A stretch of 64,000 nt of DNA. Origin: JAKFDK01 sp036676195. GTDB taxonomy: Bacteria; Bacillota; Sulfobacillia; Symbiobacteriales; ZC4RG38. A program made the position numbers and the translations under genes. Of the stretch, positions 50,189 to 58,397 are shown piece after piece. The stretch's first letter is position 1, and each line of letters opens with the position of its first letter. Under the pieces are notes generated by a model. The model did not search any database. It was given only the letters and a program-made list of their open reading frames with translations, and was not told the origin of the DNA. The DNA lies in the NCBI GenBank assembly GCA_036676195.1, contig JAKFDK010000132.1, forward strand, positions 1 through 64,000, written 5' to 3'.

Positions 50189-51364
50189 GTGCACAGGCGC
50201 ACCCTGGGGATCTTGTTTGCCGTGCTGTTTCTGGTCATGCTGGGCTTCTCCATCCTTTTTCCCATTGAACCATATTACGTACTCTCCTTCGGGGCCACCA
50301 GCCGGACCATGGGCTGGCTGCTGGCCACGTACTCGCTGGCCCAATTCGTTTTCAGCCCGCTCTGGGGTCGGCTGTCAGATCGAATCGGCCGCAAGCCGGT
50401 GATCATGATCGGGCTGGCCGGCTATGGTGCTGCCATGGCCCTGTTCGCCATCGCCGGATCCATTCCGTTCCTGTTCTTCGCCCGAGCCCTGGCCGGAGTC
50501 CTCTCTTCCGCCACTCTCCCCACCGCCATGGCCGTGGTTGCTGATACGACCGGCAGCGAAGACCGGGCCAAAGGCATGGGGATCCTGGGGGCCGCCTTTG
50601 GCCTGGGCGTGATCTTTGGCCCCTTCTTTGGCGGAGTGCTGGGGGAACTGAGCCTGCGGCTGCCCTTCTTTGTCACAGCCGGCCTCTCCGGGCTCACCCT
50701 GCTCGTAGTGGCAGCCATTTTACCGGAATCCCTGCGGCCAGGTATTCACACCCGAAAAGCGGCAGCCGTACGAACCAGGTGGGCCGCCCTGACACGGGAT
50801 ACGGTTGCCCTGTATGGGCTGGCCTTTGTAGTTACATTCTCCCTGGCCGGCCTGGAAACAGCCTTTCCCTTCCTGGCGGCGGACCGGCTTGGGCTGACCC
50901 AGCGCTCCGTCGGTTACGTTTACGCGATCATGGGCCTGGTGGGGGCGGCCGTCCAGGGCGGTCTGGTGGGCCGCCTCAAGCACATACTGGGCGAAGAGCG
51001 GATGATTCTGGCCGGACTCCTGCTCAGCGCCACGGGAATGGCGACCATCGCCTTCAGCCAGTCCACCGGCCTGGCCACCGCCGGCCTGAGTATCTTTGCC
51101 GCCGGCCACGGACTGATTCGGCCCGCCAACGCCGCCTTGATCTCCCGCCGGGCCCCGGTCGGCCATGGTCTGGCCATCGGCATTCTTGATTCCATGGACT
51201 CGCTTGGCCGGATTCTGGGCCCAGTCACCGGTGGCCTGCTCTATGCACGGGCAGACTTCCTGCCGTTCCTCAGCGGAACCGGCCTGAACCTGCTGACGCT
51301 GGTTATTTTTCTGCTCCTGCTGCTGGCCTTGCGGCGCCAGGGTCCGGCGCCAGACATCTCCTGA
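50189..51364 (+). CDS. MFS transporter, drug-efflux type
   Basis: 391 aa from GTG 50189 with GGGAGG upstream. Twelve hydrophobic helices. The MFS motif between helices 2 and 3 is GRLSDRIGRKPVIM (about 61-74), and a motif-C-like LGAAFGLGVIFGPFFGGVLGE is in helix 5, typical of drug:H+ antiporters (MdtG/TetA-like). The substrate is unknown. It is alone on its strand. Confidence 0.92.
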   Translation: MHRRTLGILFAVLFLVMLGFSILFPIEPYYVLSFGATSRTMGWLLATYSLAQFVFSPLWGRLSDRIGRKPVIMIGLAGYGAAMALFAIAGSIPFLFFARALAGVLSSATLPTAMAVVADTTGSEDRAKGMGILGAAFGLGVIFGPFFGGVLGELSLRLPFFVTAGLSGLTLLVVAAILPESLRPGIHTRKAAAVRTRWAALTRDTVALYGLAFVVTFSLAGLETAFPFLAADRLGLTQRSVGYVYAIMGLVGAAVQGGLVGRLKHILGEERMILAGLLLSATGMATIAFSQSTGLATAGLSIFAAGHGLIRPANAALISRRAPVGHGLAIGILDSMDSLGRILGPVTGGLLYARADFLPFLSGTGLNLLTLVIFLLLLLALRRQGPAPDIS

Positions 51365-51436
51365 CAGCCATCGCTTTCCGAGTCGCCAGTATGGCCGTCG
51401 CTGTCCCGGCCAAGCTAATACCGGGAGGGACCGGAG

Positions 51437-51664
51437 ATGAAAATGGAGGCTGTCCAGCAGGAACTGCAGCGCTGGGGCGAATTGCTGGTGACCACGGCGG
51501 CCGGAGAAGGCTATGAGATCCACTTGGGCGACACAGAATTCGATACCCAGGCCGGCGTGATCCGCCTCAAGACCCCTGACGCCGATTTCGTGATCGGCGG
51601 CGACTCCGTTGAAAGCATCCAGAAGCATTACGGGCACCCGATCGGCAAGGGCGCTCACCGCTAG
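51437..51664 (+). CDS. Hypothetical 75-aa protein
   Basis: ATG 51437 with GGGAGGGACCGGAG upstream, so very likely a real gene. The sequence is acidic and mixed alpha/beta (EGYEIHLGDTEFD, IRLKTPDADFVIGGDSVESIQKHYG), with no signal peptide or TM helix. I do not recognise the family. It lies between the MFS gene and a terminator. Confidence 0.65.
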   Translation: MKMEAVQQELQRWGELLVTTAAGEGYEIHLGDTEFDTQAGVIRLKTPDADFVIGGDSVESIQKHYGHPIGKGAHR

Positions 51665-51685
51665 AACATGGCCGCATGGCGCCCC

Positions 51686-51717
51686 GCTCCCCCCGTAGGA
51701 ACACCTGCGGGGGGAGC
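51686..51717 (+). terminator. Terminator after the 75-aa gene
   Basis: GCTCCCCCCG (51686-51695) / CGGGGGGAGC (51708-51717), no strong U tract. It separates this gene from the promoter of TPR/peptide pair 3. Confidence 0.6.
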
Positions 51718-51792
51718 AAGCGTTCGGGAAAGTCTTCATCTACCGGCCGAAACGGGCTGCCAGGGGGGAGAAAGCAACCTTGGCAGAGAATG

Positions 51793-51822
51793 TTGACCAA
51801 CGTACGGGAAGTATGGCATAAT
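51793..51822 (+). promoter_or_regulatory. Sigma-A promoter of TPR/peptide pair 3
   Basis: TTGACC (51793-51798), 18-nt spacer, CATAAT (51817-51822), about 60 nt before the ATG. As for pair 1, the cassette has its own promoter. Confidence 0.7.
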
Positions 51823-51883
51823 CTACCTGTAGTACAGGTGGGTTGTGCCAGCCCTTTTTACATGTGGACTGGTGGTGACTGGC

Positions 51884-52792
51884 ATGACCGAACTGGAGCG
51901 TGTTCGGGATCTGGTGCGGCGGGGGGAATTCCGGGCGGCTTTGCGTCTAATCGACATGCTGGACCAGGACCAGGCGTTCGCAATGGAACAGCGCTCGACC
52001 CTTTATGTCCAGGCAGTCCGGGCTGAGGCAGGTCTCCGCCACGTACACGCGGCCGCGAAATGGTCAGATAAAGCACTTGAAGCGGCGGAGCGCTGGGGTA
52101 CGTGGGATGACGTCGGAGTCGCCCGTCTGCACGCCGGCCTCATCTACCGGGAACTGGGGGATACCGTGCGGGCCCTGCAATGGCTGCAGCTTTTTCTCAC
52201 CCACCTGGACCGATACCCGTCCCACGCGGAATCAGCCGGAATCGCCTACTACAATCTGGGGCTCGTACATAGAATGAGGCGGGAAACCCAGGCCGCACTG
52301 GCTGCCTACGACCAGGCCATCCAGCACCTGCATAACCAGCCGCGGGCACTTCTCTGCACCCACCACAACAAGGCGTGGCTTCTCCTGCTCGAGGACCGGC
52401 TCGCCGAGGCTGCGCCACATATTCAGGCCGCCAGCGACCTTATCCCGGAAGATAACCCCACTGACCAGGTAATGAATCTTTGCCTGCGGGCCTTGCGGCT
52501 GCAACGGCAAGGCAACGTCGCCGCCTCGATCAGCCTATGTGAAGAGATTCTTACCCGCCAGGATCTGCCGCCGCTGGCGACCGGTCAGGCGGCGTGGATC
52601 GCAGCCGAAAACGCGTTGCGTGTCAACGCCTGGGAACAGGCTCGTGAATTCGCCGAGGTTGCCATCCAACATGCCCTGGACGCAAAAGAGCCAACGCTCA
52701 TGAATGCAGTCCACGACGTCCGCCGCCGGCTCCATGCCCTCACATCACTGGCAGGGCAAACAGGTTCATCCGCTACCGGCGGACCCGCGTAA
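51884..52792 (+). CDS. TPR-repeat protein 3, putative peptide receptor
   Basis: 302 aa from ATG 51884 (GGTGGTGA upstream); an in-frame start at 51845 adds 13 residues. TPR pairs span nearly the whole chain: DLVRRGEFRAALRLIDML near residues 8-25, KWSDKALEAAERWG, YYNLGLVHRMRRETQAALAAYDQAIQHL (about 117-144), HNKAWLLLLEDRLAEAAPHIQAASDLIPE (about 155-183) and LCLRALRLQRQGNVAASISLCEEIL. There is no HTH or enzyme domain. It is paralogous to 305-1153 and 39690-40574. The peptide gene 52879-52983 follows after 86 nt containing two alternative hairpins. Confidence 0.7.
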   Translation: MTELERVRDLVRRGEFRAALRLIDMLDQDQAFAMEQRSTLYVQAVRAEAGLRHVHAAAKWSDKALEAAERWGTWDDVGVARLHAGLIYRELGDTVRALQWLQLFLTHLDRYPSHAESAGIAYYNLGLVHRMRRETQAALAAYDQAIQHLHNQPRALLCTHHNKAWLLLLEDRLAEAAPHIQAASDLIPEDNPTDQVMNLCLRALRLQRQGNVAASISLCEEILTRQDLPPLATGQAAWIAAENALRVNAWEQAREFAEVAIQHALDAKEPTLMNAVHDVRRRLHALTSLAGQTGSSATGGPA

Positions 52793-52804
52793 GCGTTTCT
52801 GCCC

Positions 52805-52845
52805 GGGTGGCCCTTCTGGCCACCCCGACTTTGGTCCGGGGTTTT
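52805..52845 (+). terminator. Attenuator-like hairpins between TPR gene 3 and its peptide gene
   Basis: GGGTGGCC (52805-52812) / GGCCACCC (52818-52825) overlaps a second hairpin CCCCG (52823-52827) / CGGGG (52837-52841) followed by TTTT. The two cannot form together because they share 52823-52825. The second looks like an intrinsic terminator placed before the peptide gene. Confidence 0.5.
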
Positions 52846-52878
52846 GCCAGCAGCAAAGTCAGCGAAGGAGGGATCCGG

Positions 52879-52983
52879 GTGCGCGGGAAGGGTGCGGTCC
52901 TGTGGCTGGCATTTCTTATGGTCGCTTCTTGGGCAACCACTGCGTTTGCTGAGTACGGAACGCTGTGGGTGGTTCACCGCTAA
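52879..52983 (+). CDS. Secreted signalling-peptide precursor 3 (Phr-like), 34 aa
   Basis: GTG 52879 behind AAGGAGGG (6-8 nt). Basic start (VRGK), hydrophobic core (residues 5-17) and cleavage site TTAFA, leaving EYGTLWVVHR (10 residues). It resembles precursors 179-283 and 39513-39611 in length, signal, position and the C-terminal Arg, while the mature tail differs, as expected for pheromones of separate specificity. Confidence 0.65.
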   Translation: MRGKGAVLWLAFLMVASWATTAFAEYGTLWVVHR

Positions 52984-53020
52984 AAATGGGGGGCTCCGGG
53001 ACGGGGGGACCACCTCAAAA

Positions 53021-53064
53021 AGCACATGGGCGCCAGACGATCATGGCTGGCGCCCATGTGCTTC
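53021..53064. terminator. Strong bidirectional terminator
   Basis: Perfect 16-bp stem AGCACATGGGCGCCAG (53021-53036) / CTGGCGCCCATGTGCT (53047-53062) between peptide gene 3 and the convergent alcohol dehydrogenase gene. Confidence 0.8.
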
Positions 53065-53081
53065 GTGTCGCTGCCCGCCCC

Positions 53082-54236
53082 TCACACCCCCAGGTTGGCG
53101 CGAAACAGAGCGGTTGCATCCGCCACCGTGACCGGGCGGGGGTTTGTTTTCAGGACCGAATCGGTAGCCGCCAGTTCGGCTAGTTGCTCCGCCACCGCCA
53201 CCGTGGCCGGAACGCCGGCCTCCCGGAAGGAGGAAGGCAAACCGCATTCGCGGCGGAACGCGGCTACCGCAGCCACAGCCGCCAGCGGATCCGCCGGCGC
53301 CCCCATAGCCACCGCCACCTCAGCCAGCCGTTCCTGGCAAACCGGCAGGTTAAAGTGCATGGCCTCTGTGAGGGCCAGGGCACAACCTAGTCCATGGTGC
53401 ACATGAAACAGGGCACCGGCCGCATGGGCCATGGCGTGCGCCACCCCCAGCCAGGACTGGCCGAAAGCCATGGCCGCCTGGTTGGCAGCAACCAGCATGG
53501 CATACCGGGCCTTCAGGTCGTGCCCATCCTGAATGGCAACAGGCAAAAAGGTCCGACTGAGCCGGATGGCCTGCAGAGCCAGCGCGTCTGAAAAGGGGTT
53601 ATGCTGCTGGCTCAGATACGTTTCCACGGCGTGGCAGAAAGCATCAAAACCGGTCCAGGCCGTCAGTTGCGCCGGCAACCCTACCGTCAGTTCCGGTGCG
53701 AGCACGGCCAGGTCCGGAGCCACGTGATACCCGGCAATGGAGACTTTACGCTGGGTCTTTTCGTCCAGAAAAACCGCCACCGGCGTCACCTCTGAGCCGG
53801 TACCGGCGGTGGTCGGAACACAACACAGGCGCAACGCACTGGGCTGCCTGCTCCTGGTGTTGACCAGTTCCAGAATGTGACCCTTCAGGGTCACCACCAC
53901 GTTCACACCCTTGGCGGTGTCAATGACGCTGCCGCCGCCCACCGCCACCAGGGTATCTGCCTTACATTCCACCGCCGCCTGTGCGGCAGCCATGACCGCA
54001 CCGGCCTCCGTATCCGCCCGGCAGCCGGAAAACACCCCGGTTACCTCTATCTTTCCGGATACCGCCGCCCCCACGGCATCGGCACACCCGACCGCCTTTA
54101 CACACGGGTCTGTCACCAGCAGTACCCGTCGGGCACCGAGTCTGGCCAGTTCATCGCCCACCCGGGCCAGAGCCTCGGGTCCGCCGATCACGCGGGTGGG
54201 ATTATAAATACGATAGACGTCAGGAAAGTCCCACAT
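53082..54236 (-). CDS. Iron-containing alcohol dehydrogenase
   Basis: 384 aa, type III ADH family. NAD(P)-binding segment AVGGGSVIDTAKGVNV (about 100-115), followed by FCHAVETYLS and AMAHAAGALFHVHHGLGCA (about 258-285), which supplies the metal-binding His residues. It should interconvert an alcohol and an aldehyde with NAD(P)H. It is the last gene of an operon with an SDR and an acyl-CoA dehydrogenase, 27 nt after the SDR gene. Confidence 0.92.
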   Translation of the reverse strand: MWDFPDVYRIYNPTRVIGGPEALARVGDELARLGARRVLLVTDPCVKAVGCADAVGAAVSGKIEVTGVFSGCRADTEAGAVMAAAQAAVECKADTLVAVGGGSVIDTAKGVNVVVTLKGHILELVNTRSRQPSALRLCCVPTTAGTGSEVTPVAVFLDEKTQRKVSIAGYHVAPDLAVLAPELTVGLPAQLTAWTGFDAFCHAVETYLSQQHNPFSDALALQAIRLSRTFLPVAIQDGHDLKARYAMLVAANQAAMAFGQSWLGVAHAMAHAAGALFHVHHGLGCALALTEAMHFNLPVCQERLAEVAVAMGAPADPLAAVAAVAAFRRECGLPSSFREAGVPATVAVAEQLAELAATDSVLKTNPRPVTVADATALFRANLGV

Positions 54237-54263
54237 GATCAGGCTCCTTCTTCCCCGGGCTCA

Positions 54264-55040
54264 TCACCACACCGTTGCCCCGCCGTCCACCGCCACCACC
54301 TGCCCGGTCATATAGCCCGAGGCATCAGAGGCAAACAGCAGGCACATCCCCTTCAGGTCATCGGGTCCGCCGAGCCGATGCAAGGGTGCCCGTTCCCGAA
54401 TGCGTTCCTCTGCCCGCTCCAGGGTCCGGGAGGTCATTTTCGTGGGGAAGAACCCCGGGCAGATGCAGTTGACGCGGATGTTGTACGGAGCCCATTCGGT
54501 TGCCAGCGCCCGGGTCAGATTCACAACGGCGCCCTTACTGGTATTATATCCCACGGTGCGCATGTAACGCGGGTCACTGCCGATCAGTCCGGCAACGCTG
54601 GCGATATTCACCACACGCCCGTCCTGTTGGGGAATGAAGAAGGTGCGGGCCACTGCCTGCGACACGGCAAAAGTGCCGTTGACGTTGACACGCATCACTT
54701 TTTCAAAATCCGCCAGGGGCATCTCTTCGGCCGGAGCAGCCCAGGTGGTGCCAGCATTGTTAACCAGTACGTCCAGCCGCCCGTGAACGCGCTGAATCTC
54801 GGCCATCCAGCGCTGAATATCCTCCGGGCTGGCGATATCGCCCAGCAGGGCCATGGCCGAAATGCCAGATGCCTCGAGGTGGCGCTGTGCCTCCTCCAGA
54901 TCCGCTGCGCGCCGGGCCGTAATCACCACGCTGGCGCCCGCCTCACCCAGGCCCTCCGCCATTTGCAGCCCCAGCCCCCGGCTGGCGCCGGTCACCAAAG
55001 CCACTTTGCCCTTCAGAGACAGCAAATCCAACACATTCAC
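54264..55040 (-). CDS. SDR-family oxidoreductase
   Basis: 258 aa, classical short-chain dehydrogenase. Cofactor motif TGASRGLGLQMAEGLG (about 18-33), NNAGTTW (about 92), and catalytic Ser/Tyr-Lys in NIASVAGLIG and YNTSKGAVVNLTRALA (about 160). Such enzymes reduce 3-ketoacyl groups or oxidise secondary alcohols. It lies 19 nt after the acyl-CoA dehydrogenase, which suggests work on an acyl or branched-chain intermediate. Confidence 0.93.
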   Translation of the reverse strand: MNVLDLLSLKGKVALVTGASRGLGLQMAEGLGEAGASVVITARRAADLEEAQRHLEASGISAMALLGDIASPEDIQRWMAEIQRVHGRLDVLVNNAGTTWAAPAEEMPLADFEKVMRVNVNGTFAVSQAVARTFFIPQQDGRVVNIASVAGLIGSDPRYMRTVGYNTSKGAVVNLTRALATEWAPYNIRVNCICPGFFPTKMTSRTLERAEERIRERAPLHRLGGPDDLKGMCLLFASDASGYMTGQVVAVDGGATVW

Positions 55041-55059
55041 GTTTCGGACGACCTCCCGC

Positions 55060-56205
55060 TCAGTACTCCGCTAACAACTGGTTGGCAATGATCAACTTCT
55101 GAATTTCCGAAGTGCCCTCATAAATCCGGGTAATGCGGGCATCCCGGTAAAACCGCTCCACCTCACTGGGCTTGAGATAGCCCATGCCACCATGGACTTG
55201 TACGCCCCGGTCCGCCACCCGGGCCAGTGCCTCGGTCACAAACAATTTGGCCATACCGGCTTCCTTCAGTACCTTCTGGCCCTGGTCAGCCATACAGGCC
55301 GTCTGATAGGTCAGGGCCCGGCTGGCTGCCAGGTCTGTGGCCATTTCCGCCAGCATGGCCTGCACCAACTGGTGCTCTCCGATGGGCTTCCCCATGGTCT
55401 TCCGCTCTTTGGCATGCCGGACCGACAACTCCAGGATCCGCTCCATCGCCCCCACCGAGCGGGCTGCCATGGTGGCGCGGCCCTTGGTCAGGATTTTCAG
55501 GGCCGTGACATAGCCCTGCCCTTCCGGGCCAAGCAGATTTTCCGCCGGTACCTCACAATCGTCCAGATACAGGGTGCAGGTGTGGGAACCACGCAGCCCC
55601 ATCTTCTCATCAGCCGGAGCCTTGCGAAATCCCGAGAAGTCGGCTTCAAGAATAAAGGCGCTCATGCCGCGGGTACCCCGGGTCGGATCCGTCACGGCAA
55701 TCAGGGTAAAAATGTCGGCATCGGGGCCGTTGGTGACGAAGCACTTCTGGCCGTTCAGAATCCAGCGGTCGCCCTTGCGTTCGGCTCGGGTGCGAATCGC
55801 CGTCGCATCTGACCCGGCATCCGGCTCGGTGAGTGAAAACGCGGCCAATCGCCGGCCCGCCGCCATGTCCGGCAGGTACCGGCGCTTCTGTTCATCGGTT
55901 GCCATTTCCACAATACCGGTGGTGCCGATTCCGGTATGGGCCGTGATTACGGTGGCAAAGCCGTGGGAGGTGCGGCCCAACTGCTCGTACACCAGGGCCC
56001 GGCCGAATACCCCCAGACCCACCCCGCCATACTCTTCCGGAACGCTTAGACCGAAAAGACCCATTTGCCGGGTCAGTTCCATGAGATCCTCCGGGACACG
56101 GTCTTCTGCCTCGATTTGCTGTTCCCGGGGGAAACACTCACGTTCCACGAACTCACTGATGGCCTGCCGGAGATCCGCCAAGTCCTGAGGAATATTGAAG
56201 TCCAT
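55060..56205 (-). CDS. Acyl-CoA dehydrogenase
   Basis: 381 aa, FAD enzyme that introduces a 2,3-double bond in acyl-CoA. Signature ITEPDAGSDATAIRTRAER-like segment (here FSLTEPDAGSDATA, about 127-140), KCFVTNGPDADIF, and the C-terminal RDARITRIYEGTSEIQKLIIANQLL with the catalytic Glu region (YEGTSEIQ, about 360). It is the first gene of the three-gene operon. The 234 bp to 56439 form a divergent upstream region with no other gene. Confidence 0.95.
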   Translation of the reverse strand: MDFNIPQDLADLRQAISEFVERECFPREQQIEAEDRVPEDLMELTRQMGLFGLSVPEEYGGVGLGVFGRALVYEQLGRTSHGFATVITAHTGIGTTGIVEMATDEQKRRYLPDMAAGRRLAAFSLTEPDAGSDATAIRTRAERKGDRWILNGQKCFVTNGPDADIFTLIAVTDPTRGTRGMSAFILEADFSGFRKAPADEKMGLRGSHTCTLYLDDCEVPAENLLGPEGQGYVTALKILTKGRATMAARSVGAMERILELSVRHAKERKTMGKPIGEHQLVQAMLAEMATDLAASRALTYQTACMADQGQKVLKEAGMAKLFVTEALARVADRGVQVHGGMGYLKPSEVERFYRDARITRIYEGTSEIQKLIIANQLLAEY

Positions 56206-56439
56206 TTACGTCGGCGGGCAGTGCTGCTCACAGCACCCCCGGTCCCTCCTTCAATAGTTGGAGTATAAGTAAAAGCTCAGGCCTAAAACGTTCTACCGCC
56301 ACGCCAATGGTTCCTCCATCTGCCGTATGAAGATCGTGGCCTGACCTGGCCTGCCGCAAGGATTTGGCCAGCCCAAAGGGGAACGTTAGAGCAACTTGCC
56401 ACAGAACTGTTTCTGAAGAAGGGAGAGAAACGAACCTGC

Positions 56440-57006
56440 TTGGCCGATCCACACCTCCTGGCTGAAGCCCGGGCCCTGCTGGCCCACACAACCCCCCTCG
56501 CCGACGACTGCGGCACACTATGTGGGCACCGCTGCTGTGCCGATTATGCACCCGATGTTGGTGTCTACCTGCTCCCCGGCGAGATTGCACTGTTCGATGG
56601 CACAGAAGACTGGCTGCGCTGGAAGTTGCACAGCACCAAGCGCTATGATTTTGCCCCGAGTTGGTCCAAGTACCGTCAAATCCGGTTCATGCAGTGCCAC
56701 AAGCTGTGCGACCGGGACCGCCGCCCCTTCGAGTGCCGCACCTACCCACTCGTCCCCTGCCTGAAGGATGACGGCAGTCTGGAGATGTACATGGCGCCAT
56801 GGGCCCAGGGCGTGTGCCCCCTGGCAGACCCTGAACCGGCCGCGCCTTTGCGCCCCGAGTTTGTGGCTGCCGCCCGCCGGGCCTGGACACTACTTATGCA
56901 GGACCCGGACCTATCCGACCACATCCGCTGGTTAACCGCGCAAATCAAGGCCTCTGCCGGGGCCATTCCCGTCGCCTCCAACCACCGGCACCCCCACCGG
57001 CGCTAA
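56440..57006 (+). CDS. Cysteine-cluster protein, YkgJ-like
   Basis: 188 aa from TTG 56440 (AAGGGAGAG upstream). Cys motifs DCGTLCGHRCCAD (about 26-38) and MQCHKLCDRDRRPFECRTYPLVP (about 86-108) resemble the zinc/iron-chelate-binding YkgJ group, in which Cys residues bind a metal or cluster. The C-terminal part is Pro/Ala-rich with a basic tail (NHRHPHRR). The role is unknown. Confidence 0.75.
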   Translation: MADPHLLAEARALLAHTTPLADDCGTLCGHRCCADYAPDVGVYLLPGEIALFDGTEDWLRWKLHSTKRYDFAPSWSKYRQIRFMQCHKLCDRDRRPFECRTYPLVPCLKDDGSLEMYMAPWAQGVCPLADPEPAAPLRPEFVAAARRAWTLLMQDPDLSDHIRWLTAQIKASAGAIPVASNHRHPHRR

Positions 57007-57017
57007 GACAAACCGCA

Positions 57018-57043
57018 GGCGGGCGCCCCCAGTGACGCCCGCC
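57018..57043. terminator. Terminator between convergent genes
   Basis: GGCGGGCG (57018-57025) / CGCCCGCC (57036-57043); no U tract. Confidence 0.5.
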
Positions 57044-57059
57044 CACTATCGTACGTATA

Positions 57060-57383
57060 CTAGGCGGCATGGTTAAACCAGCGCTCGCGTTCATCCGCTG
57101 TAATGGGCCGGCCACCGTGGCACTGCTCGCACAGCCGCTGGTGGATTTCTGCAGTCACTTCCACTGGCAACAGGGGGCGACCCATCCGGAGCTTGACGCT
57201 CCGGACCAGAAACTGGAGCTCGGCCTGGGCCCGCTGCAGTTCACTCCGGCCTAAATCCAATTCCTCCGGGGTAGAAGCCTCTCTGATCATTTGCTGTGCC
57301 AGCGCCATCTGTGCAGTCAGCCGCTCCACATGTTCCCGGAGGACATCCATTTCCCGATCACGCCGCAAGAGAAAACGAAACAT
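57060..57383 (-). CDS. Hypothetical coiled-coil protein
   Basis: 107 aa from ATG 57383, set by GGAGGTGAT 5 nt upstream; an in-frame ATG at 57398 sits before that site. A basic N-terminus (MFRFLLRRDREMD) leads into a helical, Gln/Glu/Leu-rich region with heptad-like spacing (VLREHVERLTAQMALAQQMIREA). The last part carries a single CEQCHGG motif (about residues 86-92), possibly a metal or haem site (CxxCH). The family is not recognised. TATAAT at 57400-57405 (minus) may be its -10. Confidence 0.6.
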   Translation of the reverse strand: MFRFLLRRDREMDVLREHVERLTAQMALAQQMIREASTPEELDLGRSELQRAQAELQFLVRSVKLRMGRPLLPVEVTAEIHQRLCEQCHGGRPITADERERWFNHAA

Positions 57384-57555
57384 ATGGATCACCTCCATTA
57401 ATTATAACGTTGACGTGAATCCCTGGTTACGCACCAAATCCAGTGGCATCAATGCGAATTTCGCTAGAAGCCCAAAATGACTCACCGGTAAAGCAGGGCG
57501 CTCTACCGCCTGTGGAGAAGAAAAAGAGAAGTTATTTTCCGGGAGGGCTGCACAC

Positions 57556-58002
57556 TTGCAAGTCAGCGGCACTACGACCTTTCAGGCTTCGCCTGAGCGG
57601 GTCTACCAAGTATTCACCGATAAGGGCGCCCTCGCCCGCGCAACTCCGGGTATCCAGTCCCTTGAGCAGGTAGGCGAGCAAAAATTCGAGGCGACCATGA
57701 AGGTAGGAGTAGCCGGAATCACCGGTACCTACAAGGGAACCCTTGAACTGCAAGATCTGCGGCCGCCAGAACACTTTACTCTGGCTCTGGCGGGCGAAGG
57801 CTCCCCTGGTTTTGTCCGGGGTACGGCCCAGTTCGATTTCGTTACCCAGGCCGAAGGCACCCAGGTTAACTACCTGTGGGACGTACAGGTGGGTGGACTG
57901 GTGGCGGGTGTGGGCCAGCGCGTACTGGGCGGAGTAGCCAAGCTGCTGATTGGCCAGTTCATGAACGCCATGCAGAAAGAACTGGTCAACCCTCAGGCCT
58001 AG
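57556..58002 (+). CDS. CoxG-like SRPBCC-fold protein
   Basis: 148 aa from TTG 57556 with GGGAGGG 8 nt upstream. The START/SRPBCC fold of the CoxG family is apparent: GTTTFQASPERVYQVFTDKGALARATPGIQSLEQVG at the start, then GTYKGTLELQDLRPPEHFTL and LWDVQVGGLVAGVGQRVLGGVAKLLIGQFM at the end. CoxG proteins recruit CO dehydrogenase maturation factors to the membrane, and many members are of unknown use. XdhC/MocA (27591-29200) belong to the same enzyme world but are far away. Confidence 0.88.
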   Translation: MQVSGTTTFQASPERVYQVFTDKGALARATPGIQSLEQVGEQKFEATMKVGVAGITGTYKGTLELQDLRPPEHFTLALAGEGSPGFVRGTAQFDFVTQAEGTQVNYLWDVQVGGLVAGVGQRVLGGVAKLLIGQFMNAMQKELVNPQA

Positions 58003-58037
58003 CCAAACCACCCACCGGGAAGTTGCCGAATCTCTCG

Positions 58038-58075
58038 AACAACCGGCGCTCCTTCAGGAGCGCCGGTTGTTGCAT
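58038..58075 (+). terminator. Terminator after the CoxG-like gene
   Basis: Perfect 15-bp stem AACAACCGGCGCTCC / GGAGCGCCGGTTGTT with a TTCA loop. Confidence 0.85.
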
Positions 58076-58099
58076 GTCCGGGCTTCCAAAACTAAGAGC

Positions 58100-58193
58100 G
58101 GGGAGCTCTCCCTACGCTGGCCGAGTTACCGAAGTAAGACCAGTAGAGAGTAAAGCCAGCTCTCCCCATTGGTGAGGGCTGGCTGTGATTTTT
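58100..58193 (+). ncRNA. Unassigned structured RNA with an alternative terminator
   Basis: Nested pairings on the plus strand are GGGGAG (58100-58105) with CTCCCC (58162-58167), CTCTC (58106-58110) with GAGAG (58146-58150), CTGG (58117-58120) with CCAG (58140-58143), and TTAC (58126-58129) with GTAA (58134-58137) around a CGAA loop. A competing hairpin AGCCAGC (58154-58160) / GCTGGCT (58178-58184) then GTGATTTTT uses the 58162-58167 arm in its loop side. This is a riboswitch-like layout, but I cannot match it to a known class. The 400-bp gap 58003-58436 contains no strong gene; a 51-codon frame at 58213-58368 lacks a ribosome site. Confidence 0.45.
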
Positions 58194-58397
58194 CCAGACG
58201 CATTTCCCCCTGATGAAACCCGACGCGTTTCCAGTTGTCCCTGGTCTGGGACCCAAAAACAGCAGGGAGGTATCGTACACCCCATTTACGTTTCCGCTCC
58301 TGTCCAGCACCTTACCGAACCAGTTCGATCGGGAATGCCTTACATATAAACCGTCGGGCGGCCCATAGGTGGCATCGCCATGCCCAACGCATCAAGA

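Noticed and set aside
50032..50268. Possible small HTH regulator remnant before the MFS gene (MKKANAYAILERLCAQGRL)
   Set aside because: The start resembles a TrmB/PadR recognition helix, but the rest is low-complexity Arg/Pro sequence and it overlaps the MFS start. It is too weak to call a gene.
58213..58368. 51-codon plus-strand frame in the gap before the AIM24 gene
   Set aside because: There is no ribosome site and no recognisable similarity. It is kept only as context for the structured RNA.
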